DNA of 41,111 nucleotides from a virus. Shown here in pieces: positions 22,901 through 33,009 of this stretch (position 1 is the stretch's first letter; each line of letters starts with the position of its first letter). The position numbers and the translations under genes are program-made. The stretch spans positions 1 through 41,111 of the IMG/VR virus record IMGVR_UViG_3300032242_001204. One strand, given 5' to 3'. The notes under the pieces were generated by a model that saw nothing but the letters and a program-made list of their open reading frames with translations, did no database searches and had not been told where the DNA came from.

Positions 22901-25900
22901 ATATATTGGTGCAGTTGAAAGTAGATCAGTATTAAGAGATTCAGATGATCCATATCACATTACTTCACTTAAAATATTAAAAGAAAGATTTGGAAAATCA
23001 AATCCACAAGTTTTAGATCTTTATAATCAATGGCTTTCAAAAGAATCTGCTTATAATCCACAATATTTAAGCGGACTTATCCCCAGCGCAACTGGACATA
23101 CTTCTGGTGCATCTGGCGCAAAAGGATTAGAGCTAGACCTTCCAAATGGTAAAAAAATTAAATATGATCCGATGAAAGGTGCATCTGCTGGGGGCACGAA
23201 TTCAACTGAGTTACCTGGATCTTTCTTCTTCCATGGCAGCCAAGATAATATACCACACCTTGCTAAAGGTGGTTCAATAGGAGCACATCACAGAAAATCT
23301 CCAGTTTATTCATATACGGGATCAGACGTATATCGTGGTCAAACAAGAAGAATGAAAGCGTCTCTTGGAGTTCACTACAATTCATACAAAGCCCCGCATA
23401 CAAGAGGTCTTAAAGGCTGGAATTCTGGCGGAGTATTAGGCGGTTTGATACATCCGTCTAAGCCTAATTATGGTGTAGCTTCAACCGCAGTAGATATATT
23501 GCGTAATGCAGGAAACCTTTGGAGATATGGAAAGATGGCTGCTCCTGCTGTAGAATCATCTGCAGGAGCAGTTGTAGGTGCGGGAGAAACAATTGCAAAA
23601 GATGTTGGATTTATGTCTAAGTTTTCTGGTATGTTTAAACTTGGATTTTTGGCAAGAATAGGGCCTTTACTAAAGTTTTCACTATACTCATTCCTGCCAC
23701 AAATATTAGGAGCAATCATTCCAAATAAAATTGGAGGATTAGATTTAACTGGTGTCAAAAAAATTGGTTTAGGTGGCCTGGGTGCTGGATTGACTGCAGC
23801 TGCATTTTCTGCTTCAGCACCAGTAGCTGTAGGAATTGGAATTGCCGTTGCAGCATTTAAAGGAGTTTCTTGGTACTTTGCACAAAACAAAAAAGCTTTA
23901 TTAGAGCACCAAGCTTTAGTTCAAAAAGTTTATACGGGTAACGCTCAAACAGTTGCATTATTTAATAATGAAGCTAAAAAAACACCACAAGCTTTAGCTG
24001 AAAGTATAAAATCATTAAACAATAATAATTCAACAAAACAAGTTGCTAATTATATAGGAACATTAAAACCAACCCAAGCAATTCAGACACTTGATTCTTA
24101 TGTTGCGTCTCAAGTATTATCTGGCTTAGATTCTTCTAAAATTGATGGAATGGTTAAATCAATACTTATATACAATAAACAAACACAATTACTAGATCCA
24201 GCATTAAAAACTATATCTAATGACAATAAAAACTTGGCAGAAACAACAAAAACCTATCTTGATGATTTAAAACTTAATATTACATACAATGATCATTTTT
24301 CAACATCTTATAAAACTTTAAGTTCTGATGGTAAAAATTATGCAAATGCTCTTTATAATATTTATTCTTCTATGGATAAAAATGTTATTTCTGGTACAAA
24401 ATTAGATGAAGTAATTCAAGGTTTATCACTGCATGCTCAAGATGCTGCAACTCAGATGAGATTGTTAGCTGAAGCTGCAGCAAAAGCAGGCGACACTAAG
24501 ATGACAGGATTAATAGATGATTTAAATAAACTCCTTGGAAATGCAGCTGCAGTAAAAGGAGCTCTTGCCGCATTAGACAAAGCACAGCAACTTACTGGGA
24601 TATCTAGTCAACAAATATTAAATGAAAATAAAGATTTATTTAAAACAGCTGATGATTTTAAAAATCCAAAAATTTGGAATCAAGCATTATTAAATTCACA
24701 AAGATTAGAACAGTCAAGATATGACGCTGCTAAAAAAGTTGCTGGCATTGCAGATTCAACAAATAATCTTTTAAATAAACAACTAACATCTTTAAAAGAT
24801 CAAAAAAAGGTAGCAGATGCACTGCTTGCATCTGAAAAACAGAAGGCTAATGTTCTAAATCAACAAAACGATTATTTAAACAAGCAAACAGATTTAACAA
24901 ATCAAATTAAACAAGCTGAAATATCTGGTAATTATATTCAAGCTGCGCAATTAAAGCAACAGCAAGATCAAAATACTGCAAAATATAAAGAGCAATCTAC
25001 AATTGATACGCAACAAGCATTTGTTGATAGCCTGCAAACTTCTATTGCTGATTTAGAACAAAAAATAAGTGATGCAGCCGCCGCCGCTTCTAAGCAAGCT
25101 GCAGCAGCTCAAATAATGGCAAGCTTTGCAAAAATAATAAGTGATAATTCCGCTCAGATTGCAGCATTTGCAGCTATAATTGCAAAAGATTATGGATCAG
25201 GTAGTTCGGGTGGAGGAGGTGCTATAACTCCAAGTGAATCTGGCATTATAGATTCTAATGCTAAAAAACTTCCTATAGGAAGTGTTAGACCAAATGGTAC
25301 TACTGTTAGATCAGGAGATTCTGATGCTCAAGATCCTACTATCCCATTACCAACTACAATAAATGGTAAAAAAGCACAATCTTTTCATAATCCATTTGGG
25401 TTCCCCCCTTACAACTCACGAAACGCTTGGACTGCATCTGACCCTCTAAGTGCAGCAACCGATACTCAAGCAGCTCAGGTAAGACAGCATTTAACTGAAC
25501 CAACAAAAGGAGCCGATGGAAACTGGTATTCATATAATGGATTTGTTTATTCAGATTTTCTGAAAACTAAAGTTTTGGGTACTTGGCTTAGTATAACTGG
25601 ATCTGGTCAAATTAGAGCTTTTTCTGAAGGAAGTATTGGCGGAGTTAAAGGTCCAGGAACTTCGACATCAGATTCAATCCCAGCCTGGCTTTCTAATGGT
25701 GAATATGTTGTTAAAGCAGATTCAGTTTCTAAATATGGAACTCCATTCTTTGATGCACTAAATGCAGGACATTTTGCAAAAGGATCTATAGGTGGAGTTG
25801 GCCCTAGTTCAAAATCTAATCTTTCTAATATAACAGATGCCTTGCGCCAAATGTTTACCTATAAATATTCAGATAATACTGAATCAGTAGATAAGTTATC

Positions 25901-27971
25901 GGGAACAAGAAAATATGTTCATGCTGCTTTGATGGATGTTTTAAGGCTTTCGCCAAATTCGTTCCAATTAAGTTCAATGTTAATGCCAATAATTGGAAAG
26001 AAAAAAGTTGATCAACTATTCAATTATATGTATCAATCGGGAGCAAGGCCAATTGAAGAAGTTCTTGCAGGAAGCGGAACTAAAGGAGATTGGTTTAATA
26101 CATTAACAATGTTTTCTGGAAGCGCAAGTTCTGGTTCTGGAATAAAAAATGTTCCTAAATTATTTAAATCTTTAAAGGGTATTAAAAGTTTATTTGCTGG
26201 TATAAAAGATGTTGAAAATGTATCTAAAGATACTTCTTTATTAAACTTAAGTAATAGTGAATATAACAAATTAATTAAATCAATATATAAAAGAAAAGAA
26301 GTAGAGGTTGGTAATTTTAAATTACCAACATATAAATTAAATGGCAGCGATGCAACATATGCTTTTAGAGGTAAAGGGGAAGATTTATCTGCACTAAAAG
26401 GTGTCAAAGTTGTACCCACGGCCCCAATTCCTATTTTACAAGAAATTTTAAGATTAAACCCTAAAAATAAAGAAGTGCTATCTCTTCTTAAAAATTTCCA
26501 AAAAAATAATATGACTGATAAAGAAAATAAATTTTTAACAGAAATGATGGCAGCAGTTTCTATGACTAAAAAAGGCAAAGCCATGGGAATCCAATCAACA
26601 GATGGATTTGCAATGTTGATGTCATCTTTTGGCAAGGGTAAAGAAGCTAAAACAGCCAGATCTATTATTGATTTAAAAACAAGTAAATATTTAAATGCAT
26701 TAAAAGATGAAAACATTTTAAAAACAAATAAACTTTCAGATAAGTATAAAGAAGTTTCAGATAATTTTATGGCAGATTATGGAGAAGAAGCAGATATTTC
26801 TAGTGTACCAGTTATACACTCAACAAAATATCCAGTTGTAAGAAATCCAGATGGAAGTATTTCTTTACAAACAGCCGCACAACATAGAATACTTGGAAAA
26901 TCTCCTTATCCAAGACCTTCCATTCATTTTACATTAGAGGCACCAGTTCAATCACATGTATATGGTTCGTGGGCTGATGCAAATAATAAAATAGTTACAA
27001 ATCTTTCTTCAATGATAGATAATAATGGATTGCCTTATAATCTAAACCCTACTGATACATGGTGGATGAAAAAACCAGGAGAATTATTAAAAATTTCAAA
27101 TGCAAGTGTTATTAGACCATTTGACAATATGAAAAAATATGCAGAAGAATTAATAAAAAGAAATTTGTTAAAGCCAGGAGAAAAGCCTCCCGTCATGGCA
27201 GTTGACCCAATTTCAAAAGATATTTTGCATATGAGTAAAACAAAATATTCTCTTGATGATATAAAACAAATATCTGAATTAGCTAATGAACATAATTTAC
27301 AAGTTTCTAATTCCTGGAGAACATTAAATGAAAATCAAATTTTAGAAAAAATTGCTACAAAACTTGCTAAAGAACAAATTGGAATTAATACAGGGCTTCC
27401 TCCAGACATGGGAGCACATAATTTAGAAAGCCCATATATGGTAGCTAAAATTAAGTCAATAATGATGAAATTAAACTTAGGTGCAGATGTTCATGCCCAT
27501 TCAAGTGCAGGTGTATGGGAACAATTTTATTCTAACATTAAAAAAGTTAAGCTTAATGGTAAATTCCCACGTATTCCAAGAAGACCAGAAACAGATTTTG
27601 ATTCCGATATTGCAACACTGCTAGAAAATGCTAGACATGGTAATTTTAACACTAATATTTTGATGTCTAAAAAATATTGGGCAGATACTAGAGAGACTCT
27701 TGCAAAAGGTGGTTTAGTAGGTCTTCCTTCATATAAAGTAGGAACACCATATGTTCCAAATAATCAATTAGCTTTGTTACATAAAGGAGAAGCAGTAATA
27801 CCTGCAAATCAAAATACTGGAGCATATGGCGGAACTGTAAATGTTTATGTAAATGCAACTGGAGTAACTGATCCAAAGCAGATAACACAAATGGCACAAG
27901 ATGGTGTAATGAAGGCTTTAAATATAAAAGATGCTAAAATAAACAAAACTAACATGGCGGTGAGAGTATAA
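19929..27971 (+). CDS. Tail tape measure protein with two non-helical insertions
   Basis: 2680 residues, TTG start overlapping the chaperone stop; GGAGG lies ten bases upstream. It sets tail length and is ejected with the DNA. Residues about 150-480 form the TP901-type core (KLARTLGVAMTDTVTVAQTFSS, STTMQDIVDALPRVGPI, ALKESGVPAAQGANAIKSML). Hydrophobic segments lie near 543-571 and 1282-1319. A long coiled coil runs about 1588-1730. Gly-rich linkers with a GE(Y/T/A)V motif (MLTPGETVF near 770, PAWLSNGEYVVKADSV near 1915, LLHKGEAVIPANQN near 2620) separate the blocks. Between them are two globular, non-repetitive regions, about 790-1115 and 1960-2590, which may be enzymatic or host-acting cargo. 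It is much longer than typical tape measures, implying a very long tail unless these regions fold separately. Confidence 0.93.
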   Translation: MNNIQLNIVANAQFQQVYAEVAKLKSALTTLQQTSVGGPFTSGVQSDIKAAQSQFDSAVLSTRAFTIQQVAMTDSVAKFGQQLSRGQLSLQNYYKIWRDSAKGTSAEIDALATSQARLNRSMAVADPLKPGYAKLVTDINGVVTAEEKLVFQQQALNTALQQGAMKLVDFGKNTQWMGRQLTVGLTMPLAMFGAAASQAYLSFDKQMTQMLQVYGAHATVQSQATLDLIQKQVTSLADKLARTLGVAMTDTVTVAQTFSSIGLEGQNLIAATEATVRLQRLGNLSAQQASTSMVALQNVFKLQANQIGDAVNFLNAAKHSTSTTMQDIVDALPRVGPIIQQLGGSYKDFTTFLVALKESGVPAAQGANAIKSMLASIINPTTAAQKALSALHINIKQIVADNQGNPMGMVTGLQASLSQLPSEQRLKAIEQVFGKFQFARVTALIDNLGKSGSQSAKVLELYNQSNAQLASVANQELKVSSSGTPAAQFQKMKATLQADLLPLGRSFLQAFTQIGNAVDHIYNAIKGIANMMGPVAGILGKVFGTGFAGLIIIGPVIMLVGLFANLIGNILRGANSIRMFRQGMQEALPSQNAFMAGIKGMRNFYQELDAAEIAARNQMELMPEAITTNAKAFEILRTEIVKLTEQFVLLAKAQTSAMGGSLTSSLFSEIGTVLPKTGTAFLKIVPKKNQGGMLPGFNSGGSIYDPSRHGSVVPGPSNVNYDSVLASVPVGGFVLNKAASKKNPGLATLPKFASGGRMLAMLTPGETVFDPKTTAANYNLLSSANSGMNIAGGISEGQFNYGIWPAVLEENLVFKKMFGHIADPKLKADAAESFALKHYGFDPTRRKPGLWSLLDRKPYVDPKTGYIRGSARAMDELTGKTLKPGERYDMFGSKITAEGKTILGYSQKPSVGVFGKSDTYGELIGFNNAKASATGITDIKGFLRTLVKYSKEEYGTPYIYGSTNHFLRGLEREGIVKTADREAFDEAFHNAYIGAVESRSVLRDSDDPYHITSLKILKERFGKSNPQVLDLYNQWLSKESAYNPQYLSGLIPSATGHTSGASGAKGLELDLPNGKKIKYDPMKGASAGGTNSTELPGSFFFHGSQDNIPHLAKGGSIGAHHRKSPVYSYTGSDVYRGQTRRMKASLGVHYNSYKAPHTRGLKGWNSGGVLGGLIHPSKPNYGVASTAVDILRNAGNLWRYGKMAAPAVESSAGAVVGAGETIAKDVGFMSKFSGMFKLGFLARIGPLLKFSLYSFLPQILGAIIPNKIGGLDLTGVKKIGLGGLGAGLTAAAFSASAPVAVGIGIAVAAFKGVSWYFAQNKKALLEHQALVQKVYTGNAQTVALFNNEAKKTPQALAESIKSLNNNNSTKQVANYIGTLKPTQAIQTLDSYVASQVLSGLDSSKIDGMVKSILIYNKQTQLLDPALKTISNDNKNLAETTKTYLDDLKLNITYNDHFSTSYKTLSSDGKNYANALYNIYSSMDKNVISGTKLDEVIQGLSLHAQDAATQMRLLAEAAAKAGDTKMTGLIDDLNKLLGNAAAVKGALAALDKAQQLTGISSQQILNENKDLFKTADDFKNPKIWNQALLNSQRLEQSRYDAAKKVAGIADSTNNLLNKQLTSLKDQKKVADALLASEKQKANVLNQQNDYLNKQTDLTNQIKQAEISGNYIQAAQLKQQQDQNTAKYKEQSTIDTQQAFVDSLQTSIADLEQKISDAAAAASKQAAAAQIMASFAKIISDNSAQIAAFAAIIAKDYGSGSSGGGGAITPSESGIIDSNAKKLPIGSVRPNGTTVRSGDSDAQDPTIPLPTTINGKKAQSFHNPFGFPPYNSRNAWTASDPLSAATDTQAAQVRQHLTEPTKGADGNWYSYNGFVYSDFLKTKVLGTWLSITGSGQIRAFSEGSIGGVKGPGTSTSDSIPAWLSNGEYVVKADSVSKYGTPFFDALNAGHFAKGSIGGVGPSSKSNLSNITDALRQMFTYKYSDNTESVDKLSGTRKYVHAALMDVLRLSPNSFQLSSMLMPIIGKKKVDQLFNYMYQSGARPIEEVLAGSGTKGDWFNTLTMFSGSASSGSGIKNVPKLFKSLKGIKSLFAGIKDVENVSKDTSLLNLSNSEYNKLIKSIYKRKEVEVGNFKLPTYKLNGSDATYAFRGKGEDLSALKGVKVVPTAPIPILQEILRLNPKNKEVLSLLKNFQKNNMTDKENKFLTEMMAAVSMTKKGKAMGIQSTDGFAMLMSSFGKGKEAKTARSIIDLKTSKYLNALKDENILKTNKLSDKYKEVSDNFMADYGEEADISSVPVIHSTKYPVVRNPDGSISLQTAAQHRILGKSPYPRPSIHFTLEAPVQSHVYGSWADANNKIVTNLSSMIDNNGLPYNLNPTDTWWMKKPGELLKISNASVIRPFDNMKKYAEELIKRNLLKPGEKPPVMAVDPISKDILHMSKTKYSLDDIKQISELANEHNLQVSNSWRTLNENQILEKIATKLAKEQIGINTGLPPDMGAHNLESPYMVAKIKSIMMKLNLGADVHAHSSAGVWEQFYSNIKKVKLNGKFPRIPRRPETDFDSDIATLLENARHGNFNTNILMSKKYWADTRETLAKGGLVGLPSYKVGTPYVPNNQLALLHKGEAVIPANQNTGAYGGTVNVYVNATGVTDPKQITQMAQDGVMKALNIKDAKINKTNMAVRV

Positions 27972-28487
27972 ATGTCTTATAGTATAAATGCGGGAATTTC
28001 TGTATCCCCCGACAATGGAACTACTTGGTATGCTCTATCTGATCATAATAGACAGCCTATTCAATATGCCCCGCAAAGAATTGAACAAGTACAGCGTATG
28101 GCAAATGGAACTATGAGAAAATTTGTTGTTGCCAATAAAGCTATTTATGATACCACCTGGCAAGCCCTGCCTTCCGCTTCGCAGACTATAACATCCCAAT
28201 CTGGGATTTCATTACAGTCATATCAGCCTACAGTAGACGGAAAAATGGGCGCAGCATTTATGAAAGCATTCTACGACAAGTATGTTACTCAACCTATTTT
28301 ATTAAAACTAACTTATGCAGTAGATAATATAACTGGAACTGGACATGTTCCATCTCAGTTGGCTAATCCATCTACAGACAACCATCAAATATTAACAGTA
28401 TATATGACTAACTTTGTGTATACAGTTTCTAAAAGATTGACACTGTTGGATTACGTAGATGTAACCTTACAGTTTACGGAGGTTTAA
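27972..28487 (+). CDS. Distal tail-type protein
   Basis: 171 residues, starting immediately after the tape-measure stop. Beta-rich, with MSYSINAGISVSPDNGTTWYAL, QRIEQVQRMANGTMRKFVV, FMKAFYDKYVTQPILLKLTYAV and a last strand YVDVTLQFTEV. Genes between tape measure and tail hub encode the distal tail ring that joins tube to tip; size and order fit. The pattern RMANGTMRKF is common in the tail proteins of actinobacterial phages, to my memory. No catalytic motif. Confidence 0.65.
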   Translation: MSYSINAGISVSPDNGTTWYALSDHNRQPIQYAPQRIEQVQRMANGTMRKFVVANKAIYDTTWQALPSASQTITSQSGISLQSYQPTVDGKMGAAFMKAFYDKYVTQPILLKLTYAVDNITGTGHVPSQLANPSTDNHQILTVYMTNFVYTVSKRLTLLDYVDVTLQFTEV

Positions 28488-31400
28488 TTGTTATCTGTAG
28501 ATGGTGTTAGTAATGACATATTCTTAAAATCAAGTTCAGTTAGATTGCTTCCAGTAATATCTGCTGAATGGAATCAAAACATATTTCAAATGCCTTATTT
28601 AACAGTTGCGGGCACTGCAACGCAAGTGTCAATTAATAACAATAATCCTTCAGGTTCAAGATCTGTAACTCCAATCACAGACTCAAATAAACATCCCAGC
28701 TTTAATACATTTAGTTTTAGCATGACTGGTACTGGAGATTTTGTCCAGTATACATCAACCCCATCTGTTCCATCTACTGCTTATAAAATAGTTACATATT
28801 TTACAACAAGCTCAAATACTCCTATAATGATTAATACAAATGCTCAAGGAGTAACATCTGGAAATGTTAATATAAATAAACAACACGGTTCAAATAATGC
28901 AGAAGTAAATTCTTATAATTGGACTAAAATAGAAACCTATATAGGATCATCTTCCGCTGCAGAAGCTATTTCTAAATTTACATATAAGATATCTGCAAAT
29001 AGATTTAGTACAAGTCAAGAAACACCTATTATTTATTATACTCAACCAGAAGTTTATGCAACAACAAACTTTGATTATATGTATGGAACTGTATGGTCTA
29101 CAGATGATGTTTTTACAGCTTTTAGGCCTGGCGAATCATATGTTAGAACAGGTTTAGATTCTTATTTTACGCCATCTGATTTTAGACAAATAAAGAATAC
29201 AGAAATTTTAGCTGGATATAATAGCAGCCCGTTTGATATGCCAGCAAGCCCACTTGTCGCTACTCCAAACTTTTTTCATGCTTCATCCCCGCTTCCAGTT
29301 TATAAACATAATTTAATGACTGATATATCTGCTTACAAGTATTTTGTTTCAGATTATGTTACAAATCCTTCCGTAACTGGATTTTATGCAGATCCAGTTA
29401 TTATGAATAAAGTTGTTGTTAAATTAAATACTTACCTTGCTACCACACCAGTTGTAGTAACAGTTACAAAAACGGACGGGGGTACAATATCTTCTAGTCC
29501 GATTACTCCTCCAAACAACGGTGTAATAATACTATATTTAAACAATGGATCTTTAACGACGGATAAATGGGCAGCAAACTCTATGCCTTCATTTACTAAT
29601 ACTGGTGATTTAAATAATTACGTGTCAATTAAAAATATTACCGTCACAGCACAATCTCCCGTAAGAAGAACAGCAGAATTTACACAATCTGGGCAATCAA
29701 CATTAAATGCTGATTTACAAAATAACATGGACCTATTGCAGGTTATTGAAATATCACCAAGGTTAGAAATAGACCTAACTCCTTATGTAATTGACGTTTC
29801 TGTAAATAAAGCTTTAGACTCAAAGCAAACTTATTTGCCCATATCTTCAGTTGTAACTGATGATGCAACTATTACTCTTTCTTCTATTCCTTTTGGGGAT
29901 ATGGCTAATCCAGTACCAATTTTTTCAAATGTAAGCAACTTGTCTTCAAATATCTTAAAGAATAATTTAAGAAAAAATGTTAAGTTTTATATTAATTATA
30001 ATTTAATTGATTATACTGATACTTCTAATATTGATCAGACTGTAAACAAAATAATTCCAGGCGGAGTATTTTATTCAGATACTTGGCAACAAAATGATAT
30101 AGACACAGTTTCAATTCAGTGTTATGATTTAACTAGATACTTACAAACAATCCCAGCTTCTGACTACGTTGCAAACTTTAAAAATGCTTTTGAAGTTATA
30201 TCTAACGTTTTAGATTTGAGCGGGTTTACTGATTATGATATTGATTCTTTGTACTCAGTATGCAATGATTTAAATAGTCCATTAAGTTTAGATTACTATT
30301 TCTGTAACTCTAAAGATACAACTTTACTTGATGCTTTAAATCAAATATTTTTGCCATATCAAATTGGTGCTTATGTTGATAACTACGGAGTTATGAAATT
30401 TTTAAGTTTATCTAATATCATGGGCAAGATATCTTCTACTGCTAATTTTAATATTGATGATTCTGTTGTTGTTCAAAATGGTTATACTATAAATAACAAA
30501 TCTAAGCCTGGAAAAATATCTTTAAGATATCAAATACCTAGATTAAAACAATCTTTATCTTTACAGAATGTAACAAATGCTGATGTAAGAGTTGGCCCAT
30601 CATATATTTATACAACAAGTAATGACGTGGTATGGTCGCAACAAAGCGTTGATGCTGTTGGACTTAATTACTTAGCAGCCCCTATGGCTGATACAGATAA
30701 CAGCTTTGCAGTAAATCAAGCAGACTTGCTAGATTCTTTTCACACATTTAATTTAAATAATGATGGGTATGCAGTAATTGAAGACGAAATAGTTTCTTTT
30801 GTTTATAAACAATACACTATTGCTCAGTCATCATCTCCAAATGTAAACGTAACTGTTTCTGTAAAAAATGACCTTGAATTAGCAGCAGCGGTTAGTAAGT
30901 TTATTAAAGATAAAAAAATTGGTTTAATACAAAACCAAGGACCGATATCGGCGATATCTCATGGTACGGCCACCTCAAATGGTAAAAATTATACTACAAC
31001 CACATACACAGTTACGCCAACGCAACAGTATCCTTTATCTACATTTAAAATAGGAGATCTTGTTTCAGTAACTGGAATGAATCCAGATTCTTTAAATGCT
31101 AATGGAAAAGTAATTGCTGCATCTGGAAATAGCTTTACATTAATAACTTCTAGTGCAGATGCTTTTGTATCTGGCGGGTTTGTAACAAAAGGCTTTGATT
31201 ACGATGTTTTTATAACTCCTACTGGACTAATAACAAATGTTAATCGTGGAATGTTTGGAACTAGTGTTTCGGCTCATAAATTAGTAAATAGTGTAAGTGG
31301 CGATATTGTTGTAGAAAAAGATGTAAAGGTTAGCTTGTATAATTCAGGTACATCTATATCAACTCAATCTAATAATTTTTCAATTGTTACACATACAGAC

Positions 31401-32999
31401 GATCCTAATAGTACAACAACCCCTAAAGCACAGATACCAAAGTATTATATAACCGCTAATCCAAACTCAACTGGTAAAGTTTTATTTTATCCAAACTCAG
31501 ATTCTGATCAGGGCTATAACACTTATTCTGTAAAATTTAATTTTGATAGTAGTTCTGCGGTATTTCCTAATAGAGCATCAGCTGGATTATTCTTTAATAT
31601 GAATACATCCTCTACAGATGGTACTGTTTTCCTTGAATTAATTAAATATAACAATTCTTTAACTGTTCCTGATTATCGTTATTTATTAGTACTAAGTCAT
31701 TTAGAAGGTGGCACACCAGTTGTAAAAGCTTGGACTGATGTATCTGGTGTTGTATTTTCCATCATGAATAATTTTGAAAAGTTGTATAGAAAAAATGATG
31801 GAGCAGTAATTGCAAAAACTGCTGATGGGTTAAATGATTATATTCTGTATGCAGACCCACATGAAACATTTAATTTAAAATTTGTTAAGTATCCGTATTC
31901 AAACGCAAATGATGGAGAAGGTCCATCTGGAACATCTGGTTATGTTTGGACAGCATTTTTGAATAACACTGAAATTTCTGGATGGCAAATACCCTCTGGT
32001 AATAAGTGGATACCAACAGATGCAAATACAATAACTGGCTTAAGAAAAAAAGTTGTTTTTGATGAGCCTTTAGTTACTGGCAGCAGTATAAAGTTTGGAG
32101 CATTTGCTTCCGCCAGCCCAACATTGATACCCAATTCTTTAATAACTTACCCAGCAACTTATACGCCAGTTGGCGGAAGTGCTAAGGGTGCCTTTACACC
32201 TAATTCAGTAATAGCTTATGTTAGAGAAATATACGCAAGTCAAAAATCATTAAAGGAAAGAAGTGTAAACTACTACTTCCAAGATCGTGAATTTTTAAAT
32301 GGCTTAGTTCAAAATCAAAGATTATTTAATTCTTATAAAGAGTACATGATGCAGACCCAGCCAGAAGTTATTGGTATAAATACATATGATGTACAATATA
32401 CTAACGGAGCAGCAGTAGGGGTTGACATTCTCCCAGTTGAATATGCTTGGTTCTACTATCCAGGAAATACTTTATTAGATCAAAACTTCTTGCAGCATCA
32501 GATTGTTGACGAATACTCTGTCTCGTACTCAACACCAATAAATACTGGATTCCGAGCAAAGTTTGCTTTAGTTAATAATAGCTCTCATATGGTTTATTTA
32601 AAGAAAGACTCTGATGAGTTAAATGCTTTTGTTGTTAATTTAAATTTGTGGACTCATGAAATTATAGCCCCATCTGATCCAGAAATTATAGAATACGTTA
32701 CAGACGCAGGAAACATAGGAGAGGTAGTTCAGCTAGACTCATCGTTTATCCAGTCTAAGGCAGCTGCTGGAAAGCTTTTAAAGCTTATATCTGCAGGCAT
32801 TGATAACTTCTCAAAAGATGTCACACTTTCAATATTTGGTAATCCAATGATTGAGGTGGGGGATGTAATAGGTTTTAATTATCCACTTATGGGCATCAAT
32901 CAACAAAAATACCTTGTCCATGGAGTATCTCATACCTACAATAATGGACTAACAACAAAGCTTACATTGAATATGTTAAGCAGGGGAATTAATAAATAA
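28488..32999 (+). CDS. Tail hub / large minor tail protein with lectin-like insertions
   Basis: 1503 residues, TTG start four bases after GGAGGT. Residues about 55-210 look like a jelly-roll (KIVTYFTTSSNTPIMIN, NWTKIETYIGSSSA). Residues 425-700 are hub-like (LEIDLTPYVIDVSVNKALD, DTVSIQCYDLTRYLQTIP, TLLDALNQIFLPYQIGAYVDNYGVMKFLS), which recalls the tail-associated hub fold. Residues about 960-1220 form a concanavalin/LamG-like sandwich (YYITANPNSTGKVLFYPNSD, SAGLFFNMNTSS, GTVFLELIKYN, PSGTSGYVWTAFLNNTEISG). The end (VGDVIGFNYPLMGI, YLVHGVSHTYNNGLTTKLTL) closes the hub. It probably contacts glycans and forms the tail-tip centre. Domain calls are from strand patterns. Confidence 0.72.
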   Translation: MLSVDGVSNDIFLKSSSVRLLPVISAEWNQNIFQMPYLTVAGTATQVSINNNNPSGSRSVTPITDSNKHPSFNTFSFSMTGTGDFVQYTSTPSVPSTAYKIVTYFTTSSNTPIMINTNAQGVTSGNVNINKQHGSNNAEVNSYNWTKIETYIGSSSAAEAISKFTYKISANRFSTSQETPIIYYTQPEVYATTNFDYMYGTVWSTDDVFTAFRPGESYVRTGLDSYFTPSDFRQIKNTEILAGYNSSPFDMPASPLVATPNFFHASSPLPVYKHNLMTDISAYKYFVSDYVTNPSVTGFYADPVIMNKVVVKLNTYLATTPVVVTVTKTDGGTISSSPITPPNNGVIILYLNNGSLTTDKWAANSMPSFTNTGDLNNYVSIKNITVTAQSPVRRTAEFTQSGQSTLNADLQNNMDLLQVIEISPRLEIDLTPYVIDVSVNKALDSKQTYLPISSVVTDDATITLSSIPFGDMANPVPIFSNVSNLSSNILKNNLRKNVKFYINYNLIDYTDTSNIDQTVNKIIPGGVFYSDTWQQNDIDTVSIQCYDLTRYLQTIPASDYVANFKNAFEVISNVLDLSGFTDYDIDSLYSVCNDLNSPLSLDYYFCNSKDTTLLDALNQIFLPYQIGAYVDNYGVMKFLSLSNIMGKISSTANFNIDDSVVVQNGYTINNKSKPGKISLRYQIPRLKQSLSLQNVTNADVRVGPSYIYTTSNDVVWSQQSVDAVGLNYLAAPMADTDNSFAVNQADLLDSFHTFNLNNDGYAVIEDEIVSFVYKQYTIAQSSSPNVNVTVSVKNDLELAAAVSKFIKDKKIGLIQNQGPISAISHGTATSNGKNYTTTTYTVTPTQQYPLSTFKIGDLVSVTGMNPDSLNANGKVIAASGNSFTLITSSADAFVSGGFVTKGFDYDVFITPTGLITNVNRGMFGTSVSAHKLVNSVSGDIVVEKDVKVSLYNSGTSISTQSNNFSIVTHTDDPNSTTTPKAQIPKYYITANPNSTGKVLFYPNSDSDQGYNTYSVKFNFDSSSAVFPNRASAGLFFNMNTSSTDGTVFLELIKYNNSLTVPDYRYLLVLSHLEGGTPVVKAWTDVSGVVFSIMNNFEKLYRKNDGAVIAKTADGLNDYILYADPHETFNLKFVKYPYSNANDGEGPSGTSGYVWTAFLNNTEISGWQIPSGNKWIPTDANTITGLRKKVVFDEPLVTGSSIKFGAFASASPTLIPNSLITYPATYTPVGGSAKGAFTPNSVIAYVREIYASQKSLKERSVNYYFQDREFLNGLVQNQRLFNSYKEYMMQTQPEVIGINTYDVQYTNGAAVGVDILPVEYAWFYYPGNTLLDQNFLQHQIVDEYSVSYSTPINTGFRAKFALVNNSSHMVYLKKDSDELNAFVVNLNLWTHEIIAPSDPEIIEYVTDAGNIGEVVQLDSSFIQSKAAAGKLLKLISAGIDNFSKDVTLSIFGNPMIEVGDVIGFNYPLMGINQQKYLVHGVSHTYNNGLTTKLTLNMLSRGINK

Positions 33000-33009
33000 A
33001 CCAGTAAAA

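Noticed and set aside
26033-26716. 227-codon minus-strand frame inside the tape measure
   Set aside because: Antisense to a continuous coding frame, hydrophobic low-complexity product and no translation signal.
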